The notes under the pieces are model-generated. The model was given only the letters and a program-made list of their open reading frames with translations. It ran no database searches and was not told where the DNA came from. A stretch of DNA of 64,000 nt from contig CP170457.1 of assembly GCA_047947135.1 (NCBI GenBank), forward strand, positions 3,968,001 to 4,032,000. Direction: 5' to 3'. Shown here one piece after another: positions 1-8,902 of this stretch. Each line of letters starts with the position of its first letter. Positions within the stretch are counted from its first letter, which is position 1. The DNA comes from Planctobacterium sp047947135 (lineage in GTDB: Bacteria; Pseudomonadota; Gammaproteobacteria; Enterobacterales; Alteromonadaceae). Position numbers and translations under genes: made by a program.

Positions 1-735
1 CAGGACCATCTGGAAATGACAGCGGCTATGGCAAGTGAAGAAACCACTGGGCATCTGTATTTTGCTCAGGGAAGTTATGATTATCCGCAGTATCTTGGAC
101 TTGAAGCATTACAGAAGAGCTTATCGAGCAATGCTGCATCAGGCCTGCGCTGGAAATACGATACGATTGCCGACGCAAGTCACTCTAGTCTGGGTTTTGA
201 AGCACTAATGCGGGGGGTACGGGACTACTATTACTACTACGACATACCCAATTTCAGTAACTTTGCTGACTTTGAAATGCAAGGCGGATTTGCATATCTC
301 GACAATTATTTTCAAACACAGAGCCGTATCTACGGCTTCGATCAACAGCGACTTGATAAGAATCGTTTTAGAACACTGCGTAAACTGAGTTTTAACCTCC
401 TCGTGGATGCCAATGTAAACGCGTTTAAACAATTTCTTAAACAGCTGCAGGACACTGATTTTCTGGACCGATCACATATGAATCATATCTATCAGTACGG
501 GATTTTATTGCTTGAAGCTGGGGACAACAGCGATGCCATGCATCTGTTCAATTATCTCATTGAACGCCATCCCACTGAGGCAAGACCTATCTACGGAAAA
601 GGATTAACAGTACATGCAATGAATCAGCCTGAACACGCACAAAATCTGTTTCAGCAGGCCCTAAAACTTGCCCAGGAAAATCAGGATTTCAGATTAACTG
701 AATACCAGCAGACGATTTCAACCCTTAGCCGATGA
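1..735 (+). CDS. Alpha/beta-hydrolase (putative esterase) with C-terminal TPR, 5' partial
   Basis: The reading frame is open from the first base, so the true start lies upstream of the window; the first in-window Met is codon 6. About 240 residues remain. The stretch around DASHSSLGFEALMRGV (His56 counted from that Met) resembles the C-terminal catalytic-His segment of the Fes/IroE-type putative esterase family (alpha/beta hydrolase fold). The last 80 or so residues, starting near IYQYGILLLEAG, form two TPR-like helical pairs. The nucleophile Ser and acid residue would lie upstream and cannot be checked. It converges with the GMC oxidoreductase across a hairpin. The family call is a resemblance judgement; the substrate is unknown. 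Confidence 0.6.
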   Translation, partial: QDHLEMTAAMASEETTGHLYFAQGSYDYPQYLGLEALQKSLSSNAASGLRWKYDTIADASHSSLGFEALMRGVRDYYYYYDIPNFSNFADFEMQGGFAYLDNYFQTQSRIYGFDQQRLDKNRFRTLRKLSFNLLVDANVNAFKQFLKQLQDTDFLDRSHMNHIYQYGILLLEAGDNSDAMHLFNYLIERHPTEARPIYGKGLTVHAMNQPEHAQNLFQQALKLAQENQDFRLTEYQQTISTLSR

Positions 736-743
736 TGAAGTAT

Positions 744-764
744 GGTCCCCTTATTCCGGGGACC
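744..764. terminator. Perfect 7-bp hairpin between convergent genes
   Basis: GGTCCCC pairs exactly with GGGGACC across a 7-nt loop, right after the stop of the esterase-like gene and just before the stop of the oppositely oriented GMC oxidoreductase. Neither side has a T tract, so it is a plausible but not textbook bidirectional terminator. Confidence 0.45.
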
Positions 765-771
765 CAGTCCC

Positions 772-2388
772 TTAGTCGTGCTCAGCCAAAACCATATCCG
801 CCGCTTTTTCGCCAATCATAACGGCGGGTGCGTTAGTGTTGCCACCGATTAAAGTAGGCATGACTGAGGCATCGACAACTCGTAATTTGTTGACCCCCCT
901 GACTTTCAATTCAGGTGATACCACCGCCATGTCATCATCAGCTGCACCCATTTTACAGGTGCCAACCGGATGGTAAATGGTTTCTGAGCGGCGACGAATA
1001 AATGCCAATAGTTCTTCATCGGTATTGACGTCTTTACCGGGCAATAGCTCTTCTGCGTCGTATTGTTTAAATACCTCGGTCTGGAGTATACGTCTGGCAA
1101 TCTTGGTGCCTTCCAGCATAACCTGACAATCTTTTTCAGCACTGAGATAGCGCGGATCGATAATAGGCTGTTCTAATGGATTGGTAGAACGCAGTTTTAT
1201 TTCCCCTCGACTTTCGGGATACAAGCAGCAGACATGCAAACCAAATCCGTAACCCCACACTAACTTACGGCCATGATCATGCAAAATACAAGGCAAAAAG
1301 TGCATTTGAATATCCGCCAGACCATTGGCATATTTGGTTTTTAGGAACCCTCCAGATTCGGCGATATTACTGGACATTATTCCTTTACGTCCGGTCAAGT
1401 ACTGGTAGGCAGCCTGCAAATACTCAGGGATTGAACGCAGTGCTAAGCCATAGCCACCTTTGGTCTTACTGCGCCATTGTACGATAGCATCCAGATGATC
1501 CTGCAAGTTTTGCCCTACACCCGGCAAATGCTGTCTTACGTGTATTCCGTGACTTTTCAGGTGCGCTTCATCACCAATACCAGAAAGCATCAATAATTGC
1601 GGTGAATTAATAGCACCACCGCTGATTAAGACTTCCCGTTTGGCTTTGATGGATAAGCTACTGCCATCCTGAAATACTTCTACACCGGTGGCATTGTCAC
1701 CATCGAAAGTGATTTTTTGCACCAGGCAACCGGTTTTAATATCCAGATTGGGCCGCTCCAGGATACCCCCTAAATACCCCTTGGCGCTTGAACAACGTTG
1801 GCCCCCTTTTTGGGTGACCTGATAAAACCCCAGGCCCTCTCGTTGCCCACTATTAAAGTCGTCAACTTTGGCATAACCCAATTCATCAGCGCTTTGTACA
1901 AAATGCTTGGAAATATCACTGACGTATCGCAAATCAGCGACGTTCAGTGGTCCACCCACACCATGCAATGCACTCTCTCCGCGCTCCTGATTCTCGGACT
2001 TCAGAAAATAAGGCAAGACCGATTCCCAATTCCATCCAGTGGCCCCCAGCGTTTCCCATTTATCATAATCTTCTTTGGCACCACGGATATAGCACATAGC
2101 ATTTACGGAACTGGACCCTCCCAGAGTCTTCCCTCTTGGCCAATACATCTCTCGATTATTCAGCTCTTTTTGGGGCTCTGTCATGTAATTCCAGTTTATC
2201 CCTTTAAATCGGGTCAATGCGGCCAGGCCAATAGGAATATGGATAAGAGGATTACTATCACGTTTACCCGCTTCGATAAGACAGACACTGTACTTTTGGT
2301 TTTCAGATAATCGCGCGGCCAATGCGGCTCCGGAAGATCCTGCACCAACGACGATAAAATCAAATTCTGTTTGTTTGGTATTTAGCAT
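772..2388 (-). CDS. GMC-family FAD-dependent oxidoreductase (choline/alcohol dehydrogenase-like)
   Basis: The 538-residue length is normal for GMC oxidoreductases of the BetA/AlkJ type, which oxidise primary alcohols or choline to aldehydes with FAD. The N-terminal FAD site is VVGAGSSGAALAARL (residues 13-27). The two GMC signatures are visible: WPRGKTLGGSSSVNAMCYIRG and GAINSPQLLMLSGIG. The C-terminal catalytic pair is His473 (in YHPVGT) and an Asn in GGNTNAP (517-519). No signal peptide is seen. No betaine-aldehyde dehydrogenase or BetI regulator lies beside it, so a choline-specific role is unlikely; an alkanol or polyol dehydrogenase is as plausible. Substrate unknown. Confidence 0.88.
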   Translation of the reverse strand: MLNTKQTEFDFIVVGAGSSGAALAARLSENQKYSVCLIEAGKRDSNPLIHIPIGLAALTRFKGINWNYMTEPQKELNNREMYWPRGKTLGGSSSVNAMCYIRGAKEDYDKWETLGATGWNWESVLPYFLKSENQERGESALHGVGGPLNVADLRYVSDISKHFVQSADELGYAKVDDFNSGQREGLGFYQVTQKGGQRCSSAKGYLGGILERPNLDIKTGCLVQKITFDGDNATGVEVFQDGSSLSIKAKREVLISGGAINSPQLLMLSGIGDEAHLKSHGIHVRQHLPGVGQNLQDHLDAIVQWRSKTKGGYGLALRSIPEYLQAAYQYLTGRKGIMSSNIAESGGFLKTKYANGLADIQMHFLPCILHDHGRKLVWGYGFGLHVCCLYPESRGEIKLRSTNPLEQPIIDPRYLSAEKDCQVMLEGTKIARRILQTEVFKQYDAEELLPGKDVNTDEELLAFIRRRSETIYHPVGTCKMGAADDDMAVVSPELKVRGVNKLRVVDASVMPTLIGGNTNAPAVMIGEKAADMVLAEHD

Positions 2389-2631
2389 GTAGGGATAAAC
2401 GCTCTTCTTGATCAGGAATTAAACACGGAATCGGAACTGAGTATATAAAACTCAACTCATCGGATGTGTTGTGACTGGGAGTTTATCAAATAGTGTAAAA
2501 AGGTGGACGACTCCTTTGGATTATTAAGGAATAAGTAATCCAAAGAGAGTCTGATTAAGTTATATAAATGTAACCTTTTGAAAACAAAGGTTAATTATTT
2601 TACCTTTGCTAACTTCAATTACATTCTTACG

Positions 2632-4185
2632 CTAGCGATTTCGTCCATATTGCTCATGAGAAGAAACCCAGTCAGAAGACGAAATCGCCGACGCCAATGA
2701 GATTTCTCCCGCCAATACAACCGCACCAACTATTTCCGCAAACTTGTTGACCCGATCTCGTCCATAACAGTCCATCAGCTCCAGACATTCTTTTTGTGTG
2801 CCGATACCTGTACCTCCACCGTAAGTCGCCACAATCAACGAAGGAATAGTGATAGACATATGCAGATCACCATCAGGTGTCAATTCACAATAAAGAATGC
2901 CCGCTGAAGACTCAGAAACATTGGCAACGTCCTGCCCGGTAGCAATAAACATCGCCGTAATACCATTGGGCGAATGTAAACCTGTATTATTGACTCCGGA
3001 CAGAAAGGAGCCAACCGAGGCGACTTTATGATGGTATTCCAGCTGTCTTGGCTCTACACGCATCACCTGCAGCAGGACTTCTCTTTTAATCGTACATTCT
3101 GCCACTACCCGTTTCCCGCGGGTACGCATTATATTGATATGAGATGCTTTCTTATCCGTAGCAAAATTTGATTCCAGGAAAAATTCGGTGATTTTTCTGT
3201 CTTTGTAATGGTCGAGAATCCAGCCACAGGCGGCAAATGTCGCACGCCCCACCATATTTTGCCCTGCGGCATCTCCGGTTTTAAAATTGAAGCGTAAAAA
3301 GGCAAACTTGTTCGATAAAAAGTTATCTATATAGGTGAGTTTCGCCACTGATGACGTGGATTCAGCATGTTCGCGAATATGATCAAAATTGTTGTTTACC
3401 CATTGCACGAAATCCCGAGCCCCTCGTGCATCTTCAAAAACAAATACGGGGGCCCTTTGCATTGCATCATCCACTACTGTGCTGGTTATACCGCCGCTGG
3501 CATTGAGCACTTTCATACCACGATTGTATGACGCCACCAATGTACCTTCGGTAGTTGCCATAGGTACAATAAAGTCACCCTTGGCATATTCGCCATTTAC
3601 TCTTACTGGCCCAGCAATACCGATAGGAACTTGGGCCACACCAATAAAATGTTCGACGTTGCCGCGTAAATCATGGGGATCGATAGAGTATTTCCCCACA
3701 TGATTGATTTTTTTGCCGGAATAATCTTCAAAAAATCGTTGTCGCGCGGCTATTGCCTCATCACCATAGTCGTCATGTTCATCTCGGGGAATGCGAATAT
3801 CCGCTTTTTTGTTTTCGGATAATACATCTTCCACTTCAAATTTTAAGGTGCCAAATGGCGATGCTTTGAAGGAAATGCCAATGGTGTGTTTTTCGTTGTT
3901 ACTTAGTTCATGCACGCCAACTAGGTGCATGCGAATGATGCTGCGTAGCGGGAAGTCCAGCTCACCGAGTTCGTTTAGGTCTGTTGCATTGATAACTTTA
4001 TCCTTACCAACTTCCAGATTGATTTGTGATAAAGCCACTTCTTTGCCATTAACGGAAATCGTCAATAACTCTTTCACAATGGCATCTTTCAATCGATTTT
4101 TCATGACAAAACTGACACCATTGTCAGTGTGGTTCAAACTACCTCTGGTATACAGTTGTTTTAATAGTATGCTGGGTACAAACAT
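2632..4185 (-). CDS. HMG-CoA reductase (class I-like) with extra N-terminal beta-rich domain
   Basis: Hydroxymethylglutaryl-CoA reductase interconverts HMG-CoA and mevalonate with NAD(P)H. Numbered from Met at 4185 (517 residues), the core shows the first signature IGVAQVPIGIAGPV, catalytic Glu213 in ATTEG, Lys345/346 in TDKK, Asp419 in ATGQD, the glycine-rich GGGTGIGTQ signature, and a C-terminal catalytic His510 in SSHEQYGRNR. I chose this start because the frame upstream (to 4323) reads as low-complexity noncoding translation, while a CAGG lies 8 nt before this ATG. Residues 1-130 form a separate beta-rich domain absent from the minimal soluble class I enzyme. No other mevalonate-pathway gene is in the window, so isoprenoid synthesis versus mevalonate use is open. 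Confidence 0.85.
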   Translation of the reverse strand: MFVPSILLKQLYTRGSLNHTDNGVSFVMKNRLKDAIVKELLTISVNGKEVALSQINLEVGKDKVINATDLNELGELDFPLRSIIRMHLVGVHELSNNEKHTIGISFKASPFGTLKFEVEDVLSENKKADIRIPRDEHDDYGDEAIAARQRFFEDYSGKKINHVGKYSIDPHDLRGNVEHFIGVAQVPIGIAGPVRVNGEYAKGDFIVPMATTEGTLVASYNRGMKVLNASGGITSTVVDDAMQRAPVFVFEDARGARDFVQWVNNNFDHIREHAESTSSVAKLTYIDNFLSNKFAFLRFNFKTGDAAGQNMVGRATFAACGWILDHYKDRKITEFFLESNFATDKKASHINIMRTRGKRVVAECTIKREVLLQVMRVEPRQLEYHHKVASVGSFLSGVNNTGLHSPNGITAMFIATGQDVANVSESSAGILYCELTPDGDLHMSITIPSLIVATYGGGTGIGTQKECLELMDCYGRDRVNKFAEIVGAVVLAGEISLASAISSSDWVSSHEQYGRNR

Positions 4186-4357
4186 AGAGATTACCTGCTG
4201 GTTGTTAAATGAGCGCACGGGTCTAGTGGCTCTGGTGCTAAAACGGGTCGACCTTTGCGAATTTATTAGATGTGTTCTGAGCAGAGAACAACACGCTTTA
4301 AATACTATTAGCGATGATGGCAAAAAAATCGAATTTAGCTGCGGTTTTTAATGAACA

Positions 4358-5095
4358 ATGAACAAAAAAATCACTAAAGAACGCATTAAGCGCTGGATAC
4401 TAAAATTTCTGATTAAGACCAAACGGGTCAAATCGGTTGCCATTAGTGCAGATGAATTAAATGCAATGCTCGCCAATAATCTTCCAGAAATCCTTGGTTT
4501 TCCAGTTCCGGGCAGTAAGGGTGAACTGGAACTCCAATCAGCTACTATCAGCATGCCATCCGACGCTAATGAACTGCATGTGACGTTATTTTGTGCACTG
4601 CGTATTGATACTGTAGCCAACCCAATTTATCGCGCCCATATCGAAATCTTAGGGACCGCTATTCCCAGCTTTGACAAACCACGTCGCTTGATTCATTTAA
4701 AAGAAGCCAGACTGACAGACATGCGGATTATTCAGGATGAATACGCGCTACTTAAGGACACCAAGCAAATTATGGGTGCCCTGCTGCCAGAACCCATTAA
4801 GTCAGTATTTGGTGTCACAATGAAAACCACATTAAACCTTTTAAGCAATGGAACCTACAAAGATATGAGAGGCTATTTATCCTTGTATCTGCACGGCAGT
4901 AAACAAAAAATACTGGACTATCATCGCCCTGAGTTAGAAAAACTGGTATTGCATGCTATTGAGAGCGGCGACCTCGATTACCCTTTGGATGAAAGTATTT
5001 TTGAAGAAAAGATTTTTGCCGAGCTGGGTAACGATGTAAAAGTCAGGGACGGAGAGCTTCATTTTGTATTTAACGAAGAACAAGGGATTAAATAG
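4358..5095 (+). CDS. Conserved hypothetical protein
   Basis: This 245-residue protein has a basic N-terminus (KKITKERIKRWILKFLIKTKR) and no clear signal peptide. It then alternates beta-like segments (ELELQSATISMPSDANELHVTLFCALRIDT) and helices. The layout faintly recalls DUF1439/YceB-type lipid-binding folds, but there is no lipobox and I do not count that as an assignment. Its stop codon touches the ATG of the next gene (TAGATG), so the two are probably translationally coupled. It is divergent from the HMG-CoA reductase gene. Function unknown. Confidence 0.7.
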   Translation: MNKKITKERIKRWILKFLIKTKRVKSVAISADELNAMLANNLPEILGFPVPGSKGELELQSATISMPSDANELHVTLFCALRIDTVANPIYRAHIEILGTAIPSFDKPRRLIHLKEARLTDMRIIQDEYALLKDTKQIMGALLPEPIKSVFGVTMKTTLNLLSNGTYKDMRGYLSLYLHGSKQKILDYHRPELEKLVLHAIESGDLDYPLDESIFEEKIFAELGNDVKVRDGELHFVFNEEQGIK

Positions 5096-5866
5096 ATGGT
5101 AAAGCAACTGGCAATTTTTTTAACTGGCTGTTTGTGTGGGTTTATACTTTCAACACTTTATGCTCCCGATAGTAGCCCTGAGCCTACCCCACAACCATTT
5201 GCACAGTCAGAATACAATACAGACAGCAACGCAGACAAAAGCAACTCCACTAAGAAAGCAACCAGTGACGTTGCGACAACGGAAAAAGCGGCCAGCACTG
5301 ACGAAGAGCAGCAACATGCCCAATTGCTGAACAGCATGCAATCTGAGATTGCCAAATTACAGGCACGCAATGAGGCGCTTCGGACATCCCTTTCGCAGGA
5401 GCAACAATCTAGCTCAGAGCATGACACTGCAGCTCAGGATATTCCGGTGATGTCAGAAAAAGAAGCGCAACAGCACTTGAGCAATCAGTTACAACAATAT
5501 ATACCCCAGCCCTATTTAAAACTAACCCATGACATGGCACCCGTAGCCCAGATGCAGATCCTTAAGCTACATCAAGCCGACCAGGATTATGACTGGGGTT
5601 ATGAAATGGAAATTAAAGTGCGCGACTTATTTGTCACCCAATTTAACCAGGCCCAGTTTCAATTAGCTTCAGTCACCTGTAAATGGAGCCAATGTGAAAT
5701 TCTGGTCAGATTGCTGCAGGATGTGCCATCTCATGATATTTTTCAGACATTGAGCGCTCAACCCTGGTGGCGATTCGGCAGTACCAACAGTCGAACCGCA
5801 AATGGCGAACAGACCGGCGAATTGCTAATGTATTTGTTTGCCAGTGGCTGGCGCCAAGAGTCATAA
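5096..5866 (+). CDS. Membrane-anchored coiled-coil protein, unknown function
   Basis: The 256-residue product starts with an uncleaved-looking anchor (LAIFLTGCLCGFILSTLYA), followed by a Ser/Thr/Glu-rich linker (residues 25-75), a coiled coil (LLNSMQSEIAKLQARNEALRTSL) and a C-terminal folded domain. That domain has a DWGYEME segment and a Cys pair in VTCKWSQCEILV. A similar arrangement, Trp-aromatic-Met-Glu followed by V-x-C-x4-C, is something I recall from small exported proteins of marine gammaproteobacteria; a disulfide is likely. The start codon directly abuts the upstream stop. Probably periplasmic, anchored in the inner membrane. No function can be given. Confidence 0.7.
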   Translation: MVKQLAIFLTGCLCGFILSTLYAPDSSPEPTPQPFAQSEYNTDSNADKSNSTKKATSDVATTEKAASTDEEQQHAQLLNSMQSEIAKLQARNEALRTSLSQEQQSSSEHDTAAQDIPVMSEKEAQQHLSNQLQQYIPQPYLKLTHDMAPVAQMQILKLHQADQDYDWGYEMEIKVRDLFVTQFNQAQFQLASVTCKWSQCEILVRLLQDVPSHDIFQTLSAQPWWRFGSTNSRTANGEQTGELLMYLFASGWRQES

Positions 5867-5906
5867 GCTCCAGTTTTGGAGTTAATACAATAAGGGCCGT
5901 AATTTG

Positions 5907-6311
5907 ATGGAACGACTACCTCGAATCAGACTATTTGTGTTTTTCTTTTTGTTAATTCCAAGCAGCGTGTTCGCTGATTTTCTGGATGAGTATCGTTGGG
6001 AAAACAGATTAATTTTAGTCAAAAGTCAAACCTCTGCACCGATGCTGGAATTAATGCAGCAACAGGATGCATTGAGGGAGCGGGAAATTATCTGGTTTTG
6101 TCTCAAAGGTGACACGTTATACCATAACTCACCCAGAGATTTACCCGAGAATGTCAAAATACAGCTATTACAGTATTTTGCCGGCGATCTGGTGTCATTG
6201 CTAATTGGTAAAGACGGTATTATAAAATCAAAAGATAACTATTGGGACCTTGAAAATTACTTAAAGCAGGTTGATACCATGCCGATGCGCCAGCAGGAAA
6301 TGTCGAATTAA
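5907..6311 (+). CDS. DUF4174 family exported protein
   Basis: The 134-residue protein has a signal peptide (LFVFFFLLIPSSVFA) and a domain matching the DUF4174 pattern: an opening LDEYRWENRLILV strand, an EREIIWF strand, GKDG in the middle and the typical closing MPMRQQEM. The fold is thought to be thioredoxin-like, but no redox CxxC is present here. I use ATG 5907; a TTG lies immediately upstream in frame. It follows the coiled-coil protein by 40 nt on the same strand and ends in a strong hairpin, so it is likely the last gene of a three-gene unit. Function unknown. Confidence 0.75.
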   Translation: MERLPRIRLFVFFFLLIPSSVFADFLDEYRWENRLILVKSQTSAPMLELMQQQDALREREIIWFCLKGDTLYHNSPRDLPENVKIQLLQYFAGDLVSLLIGKDGIIKSKDNYWDLENYLKQVDTMPMRQQEMSN

Positions 6312-6321
6312 AGTGAGTAAT

Positions 6322-6347
6322 CAGAGAAGTGCTGCGACACTTCTCTG
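6322..6347. terminator. Perfect 10-bp hairpin, convergent terminator
   Basis: CAGAGAAGTG pairs perfectly with CACTTCTCTG across a 6-nt loop. It lies 11 nt after the DUF4174 stop and 13 nt from the stop of the convergent peptidase gene. It lacks a strong T tract in either direction. Confidence 0.55.
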
Positions 6348-6359
6348 AGGCAAAAGATA

Positions 6360-7856
6360 TCAATGGCTGGTGGCAATAAACGTGCGCACATCATTCAGTA
6401 ATTGATCAAAGCTGGGGTGATGAATATACATCATATGGCCGGCCGGATAATACTTGTAGGTCACGCGCTCTGGGTCAATACCATTACGTTGCAACGAATA
6501 TTCCGCCCCTAAAAAAGGCGTAGCAAAATCAAAATATCCTGCGGCATTAAACACCTTTAAATCTTTGTTGCCACGCATTGCCTTACCTATGTAGGGAGCA
6601 ACATTTAAGTATGGCTCCCGGCGACCATCCTGTCTCGTTGACCAGTCCCAGTTTTTAACCCCACCAATAATGGTGTATTCACGATCCGGATTGAATGCCA
6701 ATTCACCGCGTACCCAGTGATTGAGTGCCGCTGTATAACTGCCATCGATGCCATAAAAACTGGGATCCGTTTCTGGGAATTCGCCAGCATCATCGTATTC
6801 ATCCCCTTTGAATCGGCTATCGAGACGACCAAGAGCGAAGCCTTCGTCTCGCATCAACTCTTTGTTAAAGCGTTGAAAATGCACTCTCAGATTGGCTAAT
6901 TCGAGATAATCTTCCGACAATCCTGTGTAGTGAGCGAGTTTACGGCGAAGTGCCTCACGCTGCTCGCCTTGCAAATCGGGTCCCATCAACAATGCAGGGG
7001 CGTATTCCTGAATAGCAAACTGTCGGGCTTCATTGACCCACTCTTCTAATGTGAGATCCTGCGAAACCTTGCCATGATAATGGGCGGTTGCCGCCATCGT
7101 CGGAAGCATGACCATGTGCACTAACTCATTGCCCTGATCATAGGTATCAACAGTAAAATCCAAAATTGTGGAAATGAGCAAAATACCGTTGATCGACACG
7201 TCGTCAAATCCGCCTTCCAATTGCTCAATTAACGCAGCGGAGCGAGTCGTGCCATAACTTTCACCACCGATATATTTAGGGCTGTTCCAGCGACCATGCT
7301 CTCTTAGCCAGATTCGAATAAACTGCGCTATGGATTTCGCATCCTGAGTTATTCCCCAATAATCCTTGTTGTCACCCTTACCGACTACCCGGCTGAAACC
7401 GGTACCAACAGGATCAATAAACACCAGATCAGTCACATCCAGAATGGTGTCGGGATTGTCTAAAATATTAAAAGGAGCTGCACCATCATCTTCAGCATCA
7501 CTGGCCAGCTGGATTTTTTTTGGTCCAAACACCCCCATATGCAGCCACACTGACGACGAACCGGGGCCGCCATTATAGATAAAAGCCACTGGACGCGTTG
7601 CGGTGTCTTTGACGTCATCTTTTATATAGCTGATGGAAAAGATATGTGCTGCGATATCGCCCTCTTTATTTTTCAAAGGCGTTTCACTGGCAATTGCAGT
7701 GTAATCCATTTTTTGACCATTAAATCGCCCTTCAAACTGGGTCACTGACTTCATGGGTTCCGGAATGGGTCTGTCTTTATCTTCAGCTACAACCACGGTG
7801 GTGAACGTTATCAGACACAATAGTCCTAGTTGCTGTACTATGTTGTTTTTTTTCAT
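6360..7856 (-). CDS. Peptidase S10 (serine carboxypeptidase-like), secreted
   Basis: This 498-residue protein has a signal peptide ending near VVVAED and the S10 fold. The oxyanion strand FIYNGGPGSSS (93-102), the nucleophile Ser200 in GGESYGTT, Asp443 in GYFDFATP and His474 in PAGHMMY make a full Ser-Asp-His triad. Serine carboxypeptidases remove C-terminal residues from peptides, often in acid conditions; in marine bacteria such enzymes are thought to scavenge peptides in the periplasm or outside the cell. The start is supported by AAAGG about 8 nt upstream. A cupin gene lies directly upstream with 18 nt between, suggesting cotranscription. Substrate preference unknown. Confidence 0.9.
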   Translation of the reverse strand: MKKNNIVQQLGLLCLITFTTVVVAEDKDRPIPEPMKSVTQFEGRFNGQKMDYTAIASETPLKNKEGDIAAHIFSISYIKDDVKDTATRPVAFIYNGGPGSSSVWLHMGVFGPKKIQLASDAEDDGAAPFNILDNPDTILDVTDLVFIDPVGTGFSRVVGKGDNKDYWGITQDAKSIAQFIRIWLREHGRWNSPKYIGGESYGTTRSAALIEQLEGGFDDVSINGILLISTILDFTVDTYDQGNELVHMVMLPTMAATAHYHGKVSQDLTLEEWVNEARQFAIQEYAPALLMGPDLQGEQREALRRKLAHYTGLSEDYLELANLRVHFQRFNKELMRDEGFALGRLDSRFKGDEYDDAGEFPETDPSFYGIDGSYTAALNHWVRGELAFNPDREYTIIGGVKNWDWSTRQDGRREPYLNVAPYIGKAMRGNKDLKVFNAAGYFDFATPFLGAEYSLQRNGIDPERVTYKYYPAGHMMYIHHPSFDQLLNDVRTFIATSH

Positions 7857-7874
7857 CTCATACCTTTTATATTT

Positions 7875-8237
7875 TTATATCCACACATCATTTCGCGCAG
7901 TGAGATCACCACCAGAATCACCTGTATTAACCACACCTTTTGGCTCAATTAACAATATATGACATTCCTCGCTGGCAAACGGCTTATGTTGCTCCCCTTT
8001 TGGTACAACATGCATCTCCCCTTCATTAAGGATTACTGCGCCTTGTGGGCGATCAATGGTTAAACAACCAGCCAGTACAATGAACACTTCATCTGTGTCC
8101 TCATGACTATGCCAGACAAACTCGCCTTCAACTTTTACCAATTTAAACTGGTAATCGTTCATTTCTGCTATGACCCTGGGTTGCCAATGTTCAGAAAATT
8201 GTTTTAGTTTATCTTTGAAGTTGATGACTTCAACCAT
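7875..8237 (-). CDS. Cupin-domain protein
   Basis: A single-domain cupin of 120 residues. Motif 1 is visible as HSHEDTDEVFIVLAG and motif 2 as GEMHVVPKGEQHKPFA, giving the usual metal ligands His, His, Glu and a later His. Small cupins of this kind resemble mannose-6-phosphate-isomerase-like proteins, but the reaction cannot be predicted from sequence. It precedes the S10 carboxypeptidase on the same strand by only 18 nt. No signal peptide; cytoplasmic. Confidence 0.82.
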   Translation of the reverse strand: MVEVINFKDKLKQFSEHWQPRVIAEMNDYQFKLVKVEGEFVWHSHEDTDEVFIVLAGCLTIDRPQGAVILNEGEMHVVPKGEQHKPFASEECHILLIEPKGVVNTGDSGGDLTARNDVWI

Positions 8238-8444
8238 TGTATACAGCCATATTGAGTAAAACGCGGAGACTATAGAGCATAGTCTAAAGTAAAGGAATTG
8301 CCTTAGGGTTTGATTAATGATTCACCACGATGGGTAACCTAAAATAGGAGATGAATAACGTTTTAAGATAAGATACCAGCTGACTCGGTTTACAAGTCAG
8401 CTACTCCTCGAAATGCAACAGAGCAGAAATGTCTGAGGACGCTG

Positions 8445-8696
8445 CTATTCCGCTTCCGCTTGCTGTAATGCCAGCTGAGACGACTCATTCAACGATATTT
8501 GGGAAAGCTGCAGGCTCCCATCTACGAGCACAATATGCGGTACAGCCAGTTCTAATCGTGTCTCGGTCAGGACCACAGTTAACAGATTATCAATTTCGTT
8601 TTGAATGAGCCCATCATCTGCCTGGGCAGAGGCTCCTGCAACCAACAAAACGGCACCAAAGATTATATGCGACACAATATTGATCAGCTTTTTCAT
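8445..8696 (-). CDS. Small exported protein, unknown
   Basis: An 83-residue ORF with a good ribosome site (TGGAG, 6 nt before ATG) and a clear Sec signal peptide (IIFGAVLLVAGASAQA, cut near residue 26). The mature part is about 57 residues, acidic, Leu/Gln-rich, without Cys or obvious motif. It stands alone on the minus strand with about 200-nt gaps on either side. The start signal and signal peptide argue that it is real; its role is unknown. Confidence 0.55.
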   Translation of the reverse strand: MKKLINIVSHIIFGAVLLVAGASAQADDGLIQNEIDNLLTVVLTETRLELAVPHIVLVDGSLQLSQISLNESSQLALQQAEAE

Positions 8697-8902
8697 ATTC
8701 TACTCCACGTATTCTGTTGCTAAATTTGTCGACAGCGATATTTAAAAGGTTTAAATGGGCTATCAAATCTGGGAGTAGAATATCTTCAGTTGAAAGCGAA
8801 TTCCGCTGTAATTCTATGAACTAAACACAGCAAGCGGTGGATCGACAAAGTGTCTAAAAGTGACGATGAACCATCGATTAAATAATGCCATTCGTCGCAC
8901 CG

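Noticed and set aside
1798..2310. A 170-codon plus-strand frame inside the GMC oxidoreductase gene
   Set aside because: Antisense to a well-supported gene with intact family motifs; no homology pattern or start signal. The same holds for the other long antisense frames, such as those inside the RND permease and alaS.
4186..4323. N-terminal extension of the HMG-CoA reductase by 46 residues
   Set aside because: The extra segment is Ser/Arg/Thr-rich, lacks a ribosome site at its ATG, and precedes a well-placed internal start; it looks like translated upstream DNA, not a targeting peptide.
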